Source: Caldisericota bacterium (GTDB taxonomy: Bacteria; Caldisericota; Caldisericia; Cryosericales; Cryosericaceae). Taken from it: 5,702 bases of DNA. Positions 5,470 through 5,702 of the stretch are shown one piece after another. The notes beneath the pieces are model-generated. The model had not been told where the DNA came from. It made no database searches and saw only the letters and a list, made by a program, of their open reading frames with translations. The stretch covers positions 1 through 5,702 of the forward strand of contig JAPLGJ010000136.1 of assembly GCA_026390215.1 (NCBI GenBank). The letters run 5' to 3'. The position numbers and the translations under genes are program-made. Positions within the stretch are counted from its first letter, which is position 1; the number at the start of each line of letters is the position of its first letter.

Positions 5470-5702
5470 ATGAAAAAGCGAATCCTGAGTGGCATGCGTC
5501 CCACCGGCAAGCTCCATCTTGGTCATTACATGGGGGTGCTGGCGAACTACGTGAAGCTGCAGGACGAGTACGACTGCTACTTCATGGTGGCGGACATGCA
5601 TGCACTGACGACCAAGTGGAACGAGAGCGGCTCCATCCACGAGTACCGGCGCGACATGGTCCTCGACTGGCTGGGAGCGGGACTCGACCCGCAGAGGTCG
5701 GC
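5470..5702 (+). CDS. trpS: Tryptophanyl-tRNA synthetase, N-terminal part (3' end outside window)
   Basis: The first 77 codons of a class I aminoacyl-tRNA synthetase are present, and the frame stays open at the window edge. Known role: ATP-dependent charging of tRNA-Trp with tryptophan. The start MKKRILSGMRPTGKLHLGHY is typical of TrpS; the class I HIGH motif appears as HLGH (16-19). The following LQDEYDCYFMVADMHALTT and DWLGAGLDP are strongly conserved in TrpS and distinguish it from TyrS. The Shine-Dalgarno GAGGTG (5461-5466) overlaps the upstream stop, so translation is likely linked to the protease gene. No separate promoter fits in the 7-base gap, and no T-box or trp leader is seen directly upstream. 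Confidence 0.95.
   Translation, partial: MKKRILSGMRPTGKLHLGHYMGVLANYVKLQDEYDCYFMVADMHALTTKWNESGSIHEYRRDMVLDWLGAGLDPQRS

Noticed and set aside
4332..5510. A 392-codon open frame on the minus strand across the DUF2344 start, the promoter region and the M50 gene.
   Set aside because: It overlaps two well-supported genes and the divergent promoters in another frame, and its sequence is low-complexity and charged without a recognisable domain.
1..5702. A hidden novel multi-gene system (defence, toxin-antitoxin, CRISPR, retron or mobile element).
   Set aside because: All long frames are accounted for by known families, and no spaced repeats, transposase, integrase or att-like sites were seen on either strand.

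Overview
This is a GC-rich bacterial chromosomal window of densely packed housekeeping and fermentation genes. I see no mobile element, CRISPR array, tRNA or rRNA. The buk/ptb genes point to an anaerobe that makes ATP from branched-chain or butyryl-type acyl-CoA. The taxon cannot be fixed from the sequence. The gene mix would suit a deep-branching anaerobic fermenter (a clostridial-type or Caldisericota-like lineage is a guess only).

Layout. (1) Bases 1-1976, plus strand, form an acyl-phosphate operon: the 3' end of butyrate kinase (1-288), a phosphate butyryltransferase-family gene that is broken (298-1072), and a second, intact, diverged member of the same family (1074-1976). The broken gene has lost about 49 codons from the middle of its coding region and changes frame at the scar, while both flanks stay highly conserved. 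(2) Bases 1977-2047 hold a TATAAT box, an imperfect 13-bp hairpin and the ribosome binding site of the next gene. (3) Bases 2048-3877, plus strand, encode the ribosome-associated GTPase TypA/BipA, starting at GTG. (4) Bases 3900-3929 form a symmetric, probably bidirectional, terminator between convergent genes. (5) Bases 3944-4678, minus strand, encode a DUF2344 (radical SAM-linked) protein with a divergent signature motif and no radical SAM partner in view. (6) Bases 4679-4820 are a divergent promoter region with a 22-bp inverted repeat at its centre. (7) Bases 4821-5462, plus strand, encode a site-2-type membrane metalloprotease (M50). The start of tryptophanyl-tRNA synthetase (5470 to the window end) follows after 7 bases.

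How the genes work together. An intact Ptb plus Buk converts acyl-CoA to acyl phosphate and then to acid plus ATP. With the first ptb broken, the second copy (300 aa) is the only candidate in view to feed Buk. TypA, DUF2344, M50 and TrpS are general cell functions with no evident link to that pathway. I found no convincing new multi-gene system. The points worth a second look are the deletion-scarred ptb, the typA leader hairpin, the divergent-promoter palindrome and the unusual DUF2344 protein.
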